NCBI GenBank assembly: GCA_029212415.1
Contig: JARGOF010000011.1
Span: 62,001 to 126,000, forward strand
Length of the DNA: 64,000 bases
Reading direction: 5' to 3'
From: Rhizobiaceae bacterium
Lineage (GTDB): Bacteria; Pseudomonadota; Alphaproteobacteria; Rhizobiales; Rhizobiaceae
A program made the position numbers and the translations under genes. The notes beneath the pieces were generated by a model, which saw nothing but the letters and a program-made list of their open reading frames with translations, was not told where the DNA came from and did no database searches. Below are positions 26,818 to 35,613 of the stretch, piece after piece; positions within the stretch are counted from its first letter, which is position 1, and the number at the start of each line of letters is the position of its first letter.

Positions 26818-26840
26818 CATTTGTTATGTCTGGACAAATG
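26818..26840. promoter_or_regulatory. Second inverted repeat with related half-sites
   Basis: CATTTGT-N9-ACAAATG shares ATTTGT/ACAAAT half-sites with the 18-bp palindrome about 65 bases away, but in the opposite arrangement. A second binding place for the same protein is possible. Confidence 0.4.
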
Positions 26841-26917
26841 GCGCGCATTGCGTAATGTGGCGACGAGTGAGAACTGCCGGGGACTGAAATTTGCAAGGCA
26901 GCAGGGAGGATATGCCT

Positions 26918-26926
26918 TGGTATAAT
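26918..26926 (+). promoter_or_regulatory. Extended -10 promoter for TRAP system 2
   Basis: TGGTATAAT matches an extended -10 element exactly (TGn followed by TATAAT). No good -35 lies at the usual distance. It would give a leader of about 65 bases ahead of the binding-protein gene at 26998. Confidence 0.5.
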
Positions 26927-26997
26927 TCCGTCCTGCCGGGCATGCGGTTCAAACCGGATAAGGTCGGCAGTTCAGTGTAAACCAACGGGAGGACGAC

Positions 26998-28014
26998 ATG
27001 ACAATCAGAAAAATTATGACCGGGGCCGCTTTGATGGCTCTGTTCGCGGGATCGGCAATGGCGCAGGAAGTCAACTTGCGGCTGGCCCATTGGGTGCCGC
27101 CGACGCATCCCATCCAGACACTCGGAATCGAACCATGGGTGGAATCATTGAAGGAGGCCTCGGGCGGGCGGATTGGGGTTACGATTTACCCTGCTCAGCA
27201 GCTTGGCAAGGCGCCGGACCACTATGACATGGCCCGTGATGGCATTGCTGATATCGCCTATGTGAATCCCGGTTATCAGGCGGGTCGTTTTCCGATCTAC
27301 AGCCTGCTGGAAGTGCCCTTTCACATGAACAATGCCGTTGAGGGCGCCATGGCTCTGCATGAGTGGTATGCTCCGATTGCTGAAAAAGAGATGTCGGACG
27401 TGAAATTCTGTCTGGCCAATCCGCATGACCCGGGCACCATTCATTCCAAGAAACAGATCCTGGTGCCGGAAGACCTGCGCGGTCTGAACGTGCGCCCGGC
27501 GCATGCCACCATGTCGCGCTTCGTCAGTGAGCTGGGCGGCGCATCCGTTCAGGTGCCGGCGCCTGCAGCCCGTGAGGCAATTGCCAATGGTGCTGCCGAT
27601 GCGATTACCTTCCCGTGGAATTCGATCTATATTTTCGGGATCGACAGCGAAACGAAACAGCATCTGGACATGCCTTTCTATGTGTCTGCGCAACTGCTGC
27701 TGATCAACAAGGCAACCTATGAAGGGATGCCGGAAGATCTGCGCGCCATCCTCGATGATCACTGCACGCCGGAATGGTCGAAAAAATTCTCTACGGGCTG
27801 GGCTGCCAATGAAGCCTCAGGCCGGCAGAAAATGATCGATTCGGATGAGCATACGATCAATGTGCCGACACCGGAGCAGGTGGCCCTGTGGCAGGCAGCT
27901 GCTGCGCCGCTGGTCGATCAGTGGAAAGCCGATGCAACGGCAGCCGGTGTTGATGCCGAGGCGACCTACAAGGACTATAATGACGCGCTGAACAGGCATA
28001 ACGCCCACTTCTGA
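26998..28014 (+). CDS. TRAP transporter solute-binding protein (DctP family), system 2
   Basis: A 338-residue periplasmic binding protein with a signal peptide ending in GSAMA (about residue 22). The mature start RLAHWVPPTHPI and the substrate-carboxylate arginine in LRGLNVRPAH (Arg166) are typical of DctP proteins binding organic acids. GGGAGGA lies ahead of the ATG. A strong hairpin follows the stop before the permease genes. There are no neighbouring enzymes on the strand, so the cargo is not indicated by context. Confidence 0.92.
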   Translation: MTIRKIMTGAALMALFAGSAMAQEVNLRLAHWVPPTHPIQTLGIEPWVESLKEASGGRIGVTIYPAQQLGKAPDHYDMARDGIADIAYVNPGYQAGRFPIYSLLEVPFHMNNAVEGAMALHEWYAPIAEKEMSDVKFCLANPHDPGTIHSKKQILVPEDLRGLNVRPAHATMSRFVSELGGASVQVPAPAAREAIANGAADAITFPWNSIYIFGIDSETKQHLDMPFYVSAQLLLINKATYEGMPEDLRAILDDHCTPEWSKKFSTGWAANEASGRQKMIDSDEHTINVPTPEQVALWQAAAAPLVDQWKADATAAGVDAEATYKDYNDALNRHNAHF

Positions 28015-28034
28015 TGCCTTGAACTCCTTGGACA

Positions 28035-28065
28035 GGCGGCGCGGGCAGGTTTTGCCCGCGCTGCC
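28035..28065 (+). terminator. Intercistronic hairpin after TRAP binding-protein gene 2
   Basis: GC-rich stem GCGGGC/GCCCGC extended to twelve pairs with one G-U, followed by GCTTTT. It fits a leaky terminator or RNA-stabilising structure that raises binding-protein output relative to the permease genes. Confidence 0.65.
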
Positions 28066-28076
28066 GCTTTTGTGAC

Positions 28077-28619
28077 ATGGACAGACTGCAAACAATTCTC
28101 GAGGCCATTTCACTGACCATCGAAAAGGTGGCCGGTGTGCTCATGGGGGTGATCACCATTGTCGTGGTCGTCTCCGCGATCGGTCGGTATCTGTTTTCCT
28201 TCCCGATCCCCGATGCATTCGATATGTCCCGGCTGCTCATTGGCGCCGCGATCATGTGGGGTTTTGCAAGTGTCGGCTATCGCGGCTCGCATATCAAAGT
28301 CGATATCATCTCCGAGATCATGCCAGCTAAGGCCCGGCGCTGGATCGATACATTTGCCTGGGCCGTGCTTTTGCTCTTCACCTGCCTGCTGGCCTGGAAA
28401 ATGCTGGACCGCGTTCTCAGCGCAGCCAAAAGCGGCGAGGCGACGATGGACCTGCGCTTGCCCGCCTGGCCCATCATGGCGCTGATCTGGGCAGGCGTGG
28501 CGGTCAGCATATTGACGGTCCTTGCCCGGCTGATCCTTGTGGCAACGGGGCGCACCAGCCTCGATCATTTTGAATCCATTGACGTCGCGGACGAACCGCC
28601 GCATGCAGGACAAAGCTGA
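28077..28619 (+). CDS. TRAP transporter small permease (DctQ), system 2
   Basis: A 180-residue protein with four hydrophobic segments, of ordinary DctQ length, including the family block GFASVGYRGSHIKVD after the second segment. It starts 11 bases behind the intercistronic hairpin with no obvious ribosome-binding site. The DctM gene starts two bases after its stop. Confidence 0.88.
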   Translation: MDRLQTILEAISLTIEKVAGVLMGVITIVVVVSAIGRYLFSFPIPDAFDMSRLLIGAAIMWGFASVGYRGSHIKVDIISEIMPAKARRWIDTFAWAVLLLFTCLLAWKMLDRVLSAAKSGEATMDLRLPAWPIMALIWAGVAVSILTVLARLILVATGRTSLDHFESIDVADEPPHAGQS

Positions 28620-28621
28620 CC

Positions 28622-29917
28622 ATGGCCAATGCTGATCTAATCGCCGTCTCGGGCTTTGTGGTGCTGTTTGCCATGATGATCCTGCGGGTGCCTGTGGGCA
28701 TTGCCATGGGCTTGGTAGGCGTTGGCGGCTTCGGCGCCGTGGTGGGCTGGGGGCCGGCATTCAATCTTCTGGCGCAATCGCCGATCCGCACCATTACCGA
28801 TTTCAATCTGACACTGATTCCCTTCTTCGTGCTGATGGGCGTGCTGGCCACCAATTCGGGCATGTCCAAAGAGCTGTTCCGCACCGGCCAGGCGTGGTTT
28901 GGCTCCTTTCGCGGTGGCATGGCTCTGTCGACGATCGGCGCCTGTGCTGGTTTCGCCGCAATCTGCGGTTCCTCAGTGGCAACGGCTGCCACCATGACCA
29001 AGATCGCCCTGCCTGAAATGCAGCGTGTCGGCTATCGCGATGATATTGCCACGGGCGTGATCGCCGCCGGCGGCACTTTGGGCATTCTCATTCCGCCGTC
29101 GGTTGTGCTGGCTGTCTATGCATTCATCACCGAGCAGGATGTCGGCAAACTGTTCATTGCAGGGGTTCTTCCCGGCATCCTGGCAATCCTGATGTATATG
29201 TTCACCGTGCGCATTGCCTATGCGAAACATCTGCCCGCCGGAGAGCGCTTTGATCTCGGCGAAGCCATCCGCTCTCTCAGCGGTGTCTGGGCTATTCTTC
29301 TGCTTTTCATTGCCATTATCGGCAGCATCTATTTCGGCCTTGCAACAGCAACGGAAGCTGCCGCCGTCGGATCATTTCTGACCGCCTTGATTGGCATTCT
29401 GCGTGGCCGCCTCAACGCTTCGCGCCTTCTGGAAAGCCTGATCGAGGCGCTGCGCACCTCCGTTGCCATCTATACGATCCTGATCGGCGCCATCCTGTTT
29501 GGTTACTTTCTTGCTGTCACGCAATCGCCGCAAAAAATCACCGCCTGGCTGGTCGGTCTCGATCTGGGAACCTATGGCACCCTGTCGCTGATCCTTTTGT
29601 TTTTCCTGCTGATGGGCTGCATCCTGGACGCAATGGCGATGATCATCCTGCTGGTTCCGATTGTTTTTCCGGTGATCCTGCAGCTTGGCTTTGACCCGAT
29701 CTGGTTTGGTGTCATCATCGTCATGACCGTTGAACTCGGCCTGATAACGCCACCTGTGGGCATGAATGTCTTTGTGATCAATTCCATCGCGCGCAAGATC
29801 AGCCTGCAGACCATTTTCCGTGGAGTCCTGCCCTTTGTCGCTGCAGATGTTTTGCGGCTGATCATTCTGGTCGCTTTTCCGGCGATCGTTCTGTATCTGC
29901 CCACGACCATGAAGTGA
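28622..29917 (+). CDS. TRAP transporter large permease (DctM), system 2
   Basis: A 431-residue DctM protein with about twelve membrane segments. Typical blocks are IPFFVLMGVLA, GFAAICGSSVATAATM, LGILIPPSV, FIAGVLPGILA and the ending LGLITPPVGMNVFV. It completes the second TRAP system. No enzyme gene follows on this strand. Confidence 0.93.
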   Translation: MANADLIAVSGFVVLFAMMILRVPVGIAMGLVGVGGFGAVVGWGPAFNLLAQSPIRTITDFNLTLIPFFVLMGVLATNSGMSKELFRTGQAWFGSFRGGMALSTIGACAGFAAICGSSVATAATMTKIALPEMQRVGYRDDIATGVIAAGGTLGILIPPSVVLAVYAFITEQDVGKLFIAGVLPGILAILMYMFTVRIAYAKHLPAGERFDLGEAIRSLSGVWAILLLFIAIIGSIYFGLATATEAAAVGSFLTALIGILRGRLNASRLLESLIEALRTSVAIYTILIGAILFGYFLAVTQSPQKITAWLVGLDLGTYGTLSLILLFFLLMGCILDAMAMIILLVPIVFPVILQLGFDPIWFGVIIVMTVELGLITPPVGMNVFVINSIARKISLQTIFRGVLPFVAADVLRLIILVAFPAIVLYLPTTMK

Positions 29918-30070
29918 ACACGGGAAAATACTGAAGGGCAAGACTTTGGGACTGTTCGGTTCCTGTGGGCGGTCATACATGATGTTCAGGCCCACCTGCC
30001 ATAACCTTGACGGTCTGAACAATCGATTGATTGGCCGCATGATCCCGACTTGGCAATATGCGCTCTGTTC

Positions 30071-30628
30071 TCACTCAGCCAGGAGGATTCGAAACAGCAG
30101 TGTTGCATGGCCGCCGAGGGCCTTTTCGGCGGTATAGCGCCTTACAAACAATCCACCAGATTTTTCAATAACCCGAATTGAGGCGGGGTTTTCGGGGCTG
30201 GTCGTAATATCCAGGTGTTTCAAGCCAATAGCTTTCGCCTCTAGCAAAATTGCAACCAGTGCAGCGGTTGCCAAGCCTTCCTTCTGTCTCCAAGGCACCA
30301 CTGAATAGCCAATGTGACCAGAACAGGTCGCCGGCAAGTCTTCGGTCCCGGGTTTCCAACGCAAACCAATGTGGCCGCAAAATTCGTTATCCCAAAGCCA
30401 GCGCCGAATACTTGGCAGACGCGGGACTTCAGACCCATCCGGTAGTTTTATTGGCCCCGCCTTCGCAGTAGGGTCATCCAAGTCAGAGACAAAGATTGCT
30501 GCGTCTTTGGAGATTTTTGAAAGCTGTTCTTGCGACGCTTCTGGTCTCAAGTTGTCAGGTGACCATCCCTTCTTGAGCGCATCAACATACGACGGGATCA
30601 GATCTATGCGGGGCTTGAGCAGTTTCAT
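30071..30628 (-). CDS. GNAT family N-acetyltransferase
   Basis: A 185-residue acetyltransferase of the RimJ/RimL-like GNAT group. The acetyl-CoA loop appears as WRQKEGLATAAL, preceded by strand GHIGYSVVPW and followed by DITTSPENPASIRVIEKSGG, the usual helix alpha4 segment. It likely acetylates an amine on a small molecule or protein N-terminus. It stands alone, convergent with the TRAP operon. Confidence 0.85.
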   Translation of the reverse strand: MKLLKPRIDLIPSYVDALKKGWSPDNLRPEASQEQLSKISKDAAIFVSDLDDPTAKAGPIKLPDGSEVPRLPSIRRWLWDNEFCGHIGLRWKPGTEDLPATCSGHIGYSVVPWRQKEGLATAALVAILLEAKAIGLKHLDITTSPENPASIRVIEKSGGLFVRRYTAEKALGGHATLLFRILLAE

Positions 30629-31059
30629 TGGTGGTCACATTCATTCGATCCCGTATCCTGGCGGACATATGTCCTTTGCGTAACATGAGTCAAGATTGGC
30701 TGGAGGCTACCGTTGATTTCATGACTGCAAGGGTGGCAGATCCTGGCTTGGGGGAGACAGACCGGCCCGAGGCCGCAACATGGCCCACTGCAGAATCAGC
30801 TGTTGAAGCAATGACCATTGTGTAGGCAGAGAGTTGCGCGTTGACCTGCCAAGCCACCTCGCGCAAATGCAGGCAGCTACAATGAGCGCTTTGTATGGCC
30901 GCTTCCAGTTGAAACCGGGTTGCAACTTTCAAGATTGCTGCTTTGGCAAACATGGTCTTGCGCATGATGAAAAACTGCGGTTTCGGGTGCAATTGAGCAC
31001 TATGGATCAGGTTTTCAAGAATGGTGGTCCCTATGATCACCGGTGCCAGGGAGGTTTTC
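30629..31059. other. 431-base intergenic region
   Basis: This lies between the divergent GNAT and AraC genes. A 46-codon frame (30685-30825) is open but has no ribosome-binding site and no family I recognise, so it is not called. The AraC promoter should lie near its right end; nothing else stands out. Confidence 0.4.
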
Positions 31060-31923
31060 ATGTCGTCACAGTCTGACAGTCAATATCATGCGAGAATGCA
31101 ATTGGTTCTGCGTTATATCGATGAACATCTGGATGACCGATTGGCCGTCGAGGACCTTGCCGGGGTTGCCGCCTTTTCAAAATACCATTTTCAGAGACAA
31201 TTCTCCGCAATCTTCAAAAGCAGTGTTCATCGCTACATTCAGCTCCTGCGGATGAAACGAGCCTCCTACAGGATGGCGTTTCGAACACAGGATTCCGTTC
31301 TCTCTGTTGCGCTGGACAGCGGCTTTGAGGGGCCTGAGGCTTTTTCCCGGGCCTTCCGCCAGCACATGGATCAAAGCCCCAGTGCGGCAAAACAAAAGCC
31401 GCTTTGGGGGCCCTGGCATCAGGCCCATGAACCACTCAACGAGATAAGGAGCAATCATATGTCACCAAAGTTTTCAGCCGATGATGTCGAGATACTGGAG
31501 TTCCCCGAGACCCCTGTTGCCATCAAATCCCATAGGGGTGACCCTGCCTTGGTCGGCGATACAATTCGTCAATTTATCGCCTGGCGCCGCGCTGAGGGTC
31601 TTTCGCCAGCGCAAAGCGCGACGTTCAATATTTTTCACAGTAATCCCGATGAAACGCCTGCCGATGAATACAGGCTGGACATTTGTGCACAGACAAATGG
31701 AAAGATAGCCGATAACGATGCGGGGGTTGTCGCCGGAACGATACCAGCCGGGACCTGCGCCCGTGTACGCATGGTTGGCTCCGGCGACAATCTGAGACCG
31801 GCGATTTCCTATCTCTATGGCGAATGGTTGCCAGCCAGCGGCCATGAATTGCGCGACGACCCGATTTTCGTCCAGCGGATCTGCTTCTATCCGGATGTGC
31901 CTGAGCATGAGGCTGGTGCCTGA
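31060..31923 (+). CDS. AraC-type regulator with GyrI-like effector domain, C-terminus truncated
   Basis: A 287-residue regulator: double helix-turn-helix of AraC type at about 10-105 (VEDLAGVAAFSKYHFQRQF; SVALDSGFEGPEAFSRAFR) and a GyrI-like small-molecule-binding domain at about 135-287. The start at 31060 follows AGGGAGG. A 19-base tandem duplication covers the end of the gene; its extra copy shifts the frame and gives an early stop. Removing one copy lets the frame continue with VTDVFLPIMTQE, which matches the usual D-V/I-Y/F-LP ending of GyrI domains. The protein thus lacks its last strand and may be impaired. Confidence 0.85.
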   Translation: MSSQSDSQYHARMQLVLRYIDEHLDDRLAVEDLAGVAAFSKYHFQRQFSAIFKSSVHRYIQLLRMKRASYRMAFRTQDSVLSVALDSGFEGPEAFSRAFRQHMDQSPSAAKQKPLWGPWHQAHEPLNEIRSNHMSPKFSADDVEILEFPETPVAIKSHRGDPALVGDTIRQFIAWRRAEGLSPAQSATFNIFHSNPDETPADEYRLDICAQTNGKIADNDAGVVAGTIPAGTCARVRMVGSGDNLRPAISYLYGEWLPASGHELRDDPIFVQRICFYPDVPEHEAGA

Positions 31924-31934
31924 GCATGAGGCTG
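31897..31934. repeat. Perfect 19-bp tandem duplication at the end of the AraC-type gene
   Basis: GTGCCTGAGCATGAGGCTG occurs at 31897-31915 and again at 31916-31934 without a mismatch. As 19 is not a multiple of three, the second copy puts TGA in frame and cuts the protein short. Perfect identity suggests a recent event. Confidence 0.9.
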
Positions 31935-31990
31935 TCACCGACGTCTTCCTGCCAATCATGACGCAGGAATAGTCATAAGCTTGTTTCTGG

Positions 31991-32012
31991 CGGGGCCATT
32001 GACCTGGCCCTG
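31991..32012. terminator. Possible hairpin between convergent AraC and aldo/keto reductase genes
   Basis: CGGGGCCA and TGGCCCTG pair over eight bases (one G-U) around a six-base loop, just outside the 3' end of the minus-strand operon. There is no T-run next to it. Confidence 0.35.
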
Positions 32013-32017
32013 CGGAT

Positions 32018-32947
32018 TTACAAAAACAGTGACGGATTGGTTTTTGCCACGATCGCGTACCAGTCCTGACGATCAAGCTCGGTATTGGCTGCCTTGATGG
32101 CGCCGGCAATGCGGTCGCGCTTGCCCGATCCGACAATGGGTACACCGCCGGCTGGATGACGTGCAATGAATGCAATGGCAGCTTCAGCCGGTCCGGCAAG
32201 CCCGTAGGTCTGTGCTGTTTCCGCCAGCAAGGATCGCAATGCAGCAATCTGTTCGTCGTCGCTTTTCAAAAGGCGCCCGCCGCCGACCGGCGACCAGATC
32301 ATCGGTTTGTAACCCTCCCTGAGGGCATGATCCAGCGTGCCGTCGGAAATCGGATCAAGATGAAGCGGGGAGAATTCAATCTGATTGGTGGTGACGGGCG
32401 CCTTCAGACGCGAGGCTATGAGGTCGATACGCGATACAGACAAATTGGAAACGCCGACGTGGCGTATCTTGCCCTCCGCGATAAGCGCGTCGAGCGCTCC
32501 TGCCGTCTCATCCGGGTCCATCAGATAGTCCGGCCGGTGCAGCAGCATCAGGTCGATCTCGTCAATACCGAGTTTGCGCAGAGAGCGTTCGGTCGAATTT
32601 CGGATTTCCTTTGCGCTGAAATCGAAATGGCGAACGCGGTTTTCGGGCCTGAGCCGGGAAATCCGCTGGATCCCGCATTTCGTGACAATTTCAAATTTGT
32701 CGCGACCTGCCCTGGCAATCGCTTCGCCCAATTCTTCTTCAACCGAAAACGGATCGGGGTGACCATAGACACTTGCCGTATCAAGCGTGGTTATGCCTTG
32801 CTCATGCAGCCAGTTGAGATGTTCTGTCAGTTGTCCAAGGCTGGAAAACTGGGATTGCATCCGCATTGAGCCCCAGATGACGCCGGATAATTCTGGTCCG
32901 TTCCTGTGCATGCGGACGCGGGAAACCGCATTGACATCTTTGCTCAT
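32018..32947 (-). CDS. Aldo/keto reductase, YdhF-like
   Basis: A 309-residue NADPH-dependent TIM-barrel reductase that resembles E. coli YdhF through most of its length. Catalytic residues of the family can be placed in LDTASVYGH (Asp, Tyr), EIVTKCG (Lys) and MLLHRPD (His); the cofactor loop is VPIVGSGKRDRI. It overlaps the ABC ATPase gene by ATGA and is the last gene of the sugar-transport/glycosidase operon, so it likely reduces or oxidizes the released sugar. The precise substrate is unknown. Confidence 0.85.
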   Translation of the reverse strand: MSKDVNAVSRVRMHRNGPELSGVIWGSMRMQSQFSSLGQLTEHLNWLHEQGITTLDTASVYGHPDPFSVEEELGEAIARAGRDKFEIVTKCGIQRISRLRPENRVRHFDFSAKEIRNSTERSLRKLGIDEIDLMLLHRPDYLMDPDETAGALDALIAEGKIRHVGVSNLSVSRIDLIASRLKAPVTTNQIEFSPLHLDPISDGTLDHALREGYKPMIWSPVGGGRLLKSDDEQIAALRSLLAETAQTYGLAGPAEAAIAFIARHPAGGVPIVGSGKRDRIAGAIKAANTELDRQDWYAIVAKTNPSLFL

Positions 32948-34038
32948 TGATCGTGCTCACTCTTTGGATCGCATGGGATGTTGGCTTCGCTGGCCGCATC
33001 GAAAAAATGAACATTGGGCGAAGCAAAGCTGAGGGGTATTGTCTCACCAACTGTCGTTTTGAGGCGTGGCGGCAACACCGCGACGAGATCCTGGCCTGCC
33101 AATTCCACCAGAACATGCGTGTCGGCACCCGTCGGTTCCATTACCTTGATGACGGCGGGCGTGCCGTTGACAGGGTCAACTGCGATGTCCTGAGGCCTGA
33201 TGCCCAGGACGATTGCCTGATTTGATGTGCCCTGCGGACTATGCTGCAACTTGACTTCACTGCCATCTTCGAGCGTGAGGCCGGGACTGCCATCTGCCGC
33301 CAGGCGCCCCTTCAGGAAATTCATCGACGGGGAACCGAGAAAACCTGCGACAAACATATTTGCCGGGCTGTCATACAGGTCCATCGGTGTGCCCATCTGC
33401 TCGACAACACCGCCACGCAGAACGACGATCCGGTCCGCCATCGTCATCGCCTCAATCTGATCGTGGGTAACATAGACGATGGTCGTTCCCAGTCTTTGAT
33501 GCAATGCCTTGATCTCTGCACGCATCTGAACACGCAGGTTGGCGTCGAGATTGGACAAGGGTTCGTCAAACAGGAACACGGCAGGATCACGCACGATGGC
33601 CCGCCCCATGGCCACCCGTTGCCGTTGACCGCCCGATAGCTGAGACGGCTTGCGTTCCAAGAGCGGTGTCAGACCGAGAATTTCGGCGGTGCTGTTAACC
33701 TTGGAGCTGATCTCGGCTTTCGATTTTCCGGAAATCTCCAGGGAAAAACCCATGTTCTGCGCCACGGTCATTTGCGGGTACAGCGCGTAGTTCTGGAACA
33801 CCATTGCGATATTGCGTTCTTTCGGTGTCAGGTTGTTGACGACACGTCCCCCGATGGAAACCGCGCCGTCACTGATCTCCTCAAGCCCTGCAATCATCCT
33901 CAAAAGTGTTGATTTTCCACACCCTGATGGCCCGACAAGAATGACGAATTCGCCATCCTTGATGTCGATATCGACGCCATGCACAACTTCCAGTGCGCCG
34001 TAGGATTTGCGAACAGCTGAAATTTCCACATTTGCCAT
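32944..34038 (-). CDS. Sugar ABC transporter ATP-binding protein (MalK/UgpC family)
   Basis: A 364-residue ATPase with Walker A GPSGCGKST, Q-loop VFQNYALYP, signature LSGGQRQRVA, Walker B VFLFDEPLSNLD and the switch His in VTHD, followed by a C-terminal OB-type regulatory domain of the UgpC/MsmX kind. The start at 34038 is where family alignment begins (MANVEIS); 53 upstream codons overlap the glycosidase gene and are excluded. It powers the adjacent MalF/MalG-type permeases. Confidence 0.92.
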   Translation of the reverse strand: MANVEISAVRKSYGALEVVHGVDIDIKDGEFVILVGPSGCGKSTLLRMIAGLEEISDGAVSIGGRVVNNLTPKERNIAMVFQNYALYPQMTVAQNMGFSLEISGKSKAEISSKVNSTAEILGLTPLLERKPSQLSGGQRQRVAMGRAIVRDPAVFLFDEPLSNLDANLRVQMRAEIKALHQRLGTTIVYVTHDQIEAMTMADRIVVLRGGVVEQMGTPMDLYDSPANMFVAGFLGSPSMNFLKGRLAADGSPGLTLEDGSEVKLQHSPQGTSNQAIVLGIRPQDIAVDPVNGTPAVIKVMEPTGADTHVLVELAGQDLVAVLPPRLKTTVGETIPLSFASPNVHFFDAASEANIPCDPKSEHDQ

Positions 34039-34048
34039 AGAGGTTTCC

Positions 34049-35578
34049 TCACGTTTTCCGACGACGTACCCGCAGGGCCAGCCGCGGCCGTCCCGGAAGC
34101 GCGACGCCGAAGTCAGCCTCTGCCTTGCCGCCGCGAATGAGCGTGCCATGGCGGGTGGTGGGAACAACATGCGCCTCGATAATCTTGGCAGGCTCAATGG
34201 TCATGTTCCAGGTGTCGATCAGGTCGACATCATACTGGCCGCCATCATTTGGCAGACCGCTTGTCCAGCGAACCGGCTGATGTTCCCCGAAATAGATGAA
34301 GCGTACACCGTCCGCGCCATCGATGCCGCCGGAAATCCGGCTCCAGGGATAGCCGTAGTAATTGCCGATCGGTTCAATTCCGTGTTCGACATCCGCGTCG
34401 AGCAAGGCGCGCAGCCATTTGATCCGCTTCCACGATTCGCCGTGCAACTTGCCGCCCTTGGCCCACCAGATCAGATCATCAGGATCTTCAAAGGTTTCGC
34501 CGTGTCCGGCATAGCCGCCGCGCAGCGTCGTGATCCAGAACCGGTGTACCAGTTCTTCAGCTGAGATATTGCCCCAGCTTTGATAGAGCGTTCCCTCATA
34601 TTCGGGTTCATCGTTGATCACCGGCTTGCCATAGTCCGCGCGCCACAATGGGGTCTGCTTGACGTCCCAATGCTGAATGCACACATGGGTAATCCATGGC
34701 AAACGGTGGTTGTAGTTCTTGGCCGGATCACCATTGTGGATCGACATCAGGTGATGCATGTGGTCGTTTTCTTCCAGCACGTGGCAGAACCTGTGCCACA
34801 GATCCATGGGCTTGGTGTCCATCAGAAAGTCGTACTCGTTGGCCAGCGACCACCAGACGTTGCGATAGGCTGAAATACGTGCCGCAAGATAGGCCAGGAA
34901 ACGACAGTCCTGCTCTTGTGTCATATCCGCGTAACCCCACCGGTCATAGGGGTGGAAAAGGATGACGTCGGCCTCGATTCCCATTTCAGCCAATCTGCCG
35001 ATCTGGGTTTCGAAATGGCGGAAGGCCGCTGGATTGGGGCGGTCGAAGTCCATCTCGGCTTCGCCGTCTCCAATCTTTTCAAAAACCGGATGCAGCGCCG
35101 GATTGGTGTTGTAGGGATAGTGTTTGGGAAAGACGGCCATGCGAATTTTGTTGAAACCGGTTTTTGAAAGGGTCTCAAGGGTTTCTTCCTGCATAGCCTC
35201 TGTCTGATGCGTCCAGGCATAGCAGGTTGTGCCAAAGGGCTTGTAGGCGGTTCCGTCCGCATGGGCGAAGTGGAACCGGTTGCGCACCCGCACCGGGCCA
35301 TGCACACCGTCGCGGGCTGGGGTGACGGAGAGGCTTCCACTCTGGGCGTTCAGCGCTGCGGTATCCGACACGGTGGTGAACGTCCATTCGCCTTGCGTAT
35401 CGGGGCAAAAGCGCACCCGGTAGGTGCCTTCACCATCATAGAATCCTGGCACGTCGACGGTGCGGTTGCCCAGTTTGAACTGCGCTGCGAAGCTTACATC
35501 TATAAAGGGATTGCCATCTTCAGGGCCCTGCGCGCTGAATTCGAAGATGTCCCATACCGCCACTTTTTGCGTGCTCAT
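34049..35578 (-). CDS. Glycoside hydrolase-like protein, DUF5060 plus apiosidase-like (DUF4038) domains
   Basis: A 509-residue protein without a signal peptide. Residues 5-95 match a DUF5060-type beta-sandwich (VPGFYDGEGTYRVRF); 108-430 form a TIM barrel of the DUF4038/apiosidase-like group, with the likely acid/base in SLANEYD (Glu248) and the nucleophile in INDEPEYEG (Glu324 or Glu326); the rest is a beta-rich domain. The barrel group includes the GH140 apiosidase of rhamnogalacturonan II breakdown, though the DUF5060 branch has no assigned substrate that I know of. It sits inside a sugar ABC operon, so it probably hydrolyses an imported oligosaccharide or glycoside in the cytoplasm. Confidence 0.78.
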   Translation of the reverse strand: MSTQKVAVWDIFEFSAQGPEDGNPFIDVSFAAQFKLGNRTVDVPGFYDGEGTYRVRFCPDTQGEWTFTTVSDTAALNAQSGSLSVTPARDGVHGPVRVRNRFHFAHADGTAYKPFGTTCYAWTHQTEAMQEETLETLSKTGFNKIRMAVFPKHYPYNTNPALHPVFEKIGDGEAEMDFDRPNPAAFRHFETQIGRLAEMGIEADVILFHPYDRWGYADMTQEQDCRFLAYLAARISAYRNVWWSLANEYDFLMDTKPMDLWHRFCHVLEENDHMHHLMSIHNGDPAKNYNHRLPWITHVCIQHWDVKQTPLWRADYGKPVINDEPEYEGTLYQSWGNISAEELVHRFWITTLRGGYAGHGETFEDPDDLIWWAKGGKLHGESWKRIKWLRALLDADVEHGIEPIGNYYGYPWSRISGGIDGADGVRFIYFGEHQPVRWTSGLPNDGGQYDVDLIDTWNMTIEPAKIIEAHVVPTTRHGTLIRGGKAEADFGVALPGRPRLALRVRRRKT

Positions 35579-35613
35579 TGTGTATTCTCCTTAAAATTGT
35601 TCATGAATGCAGC

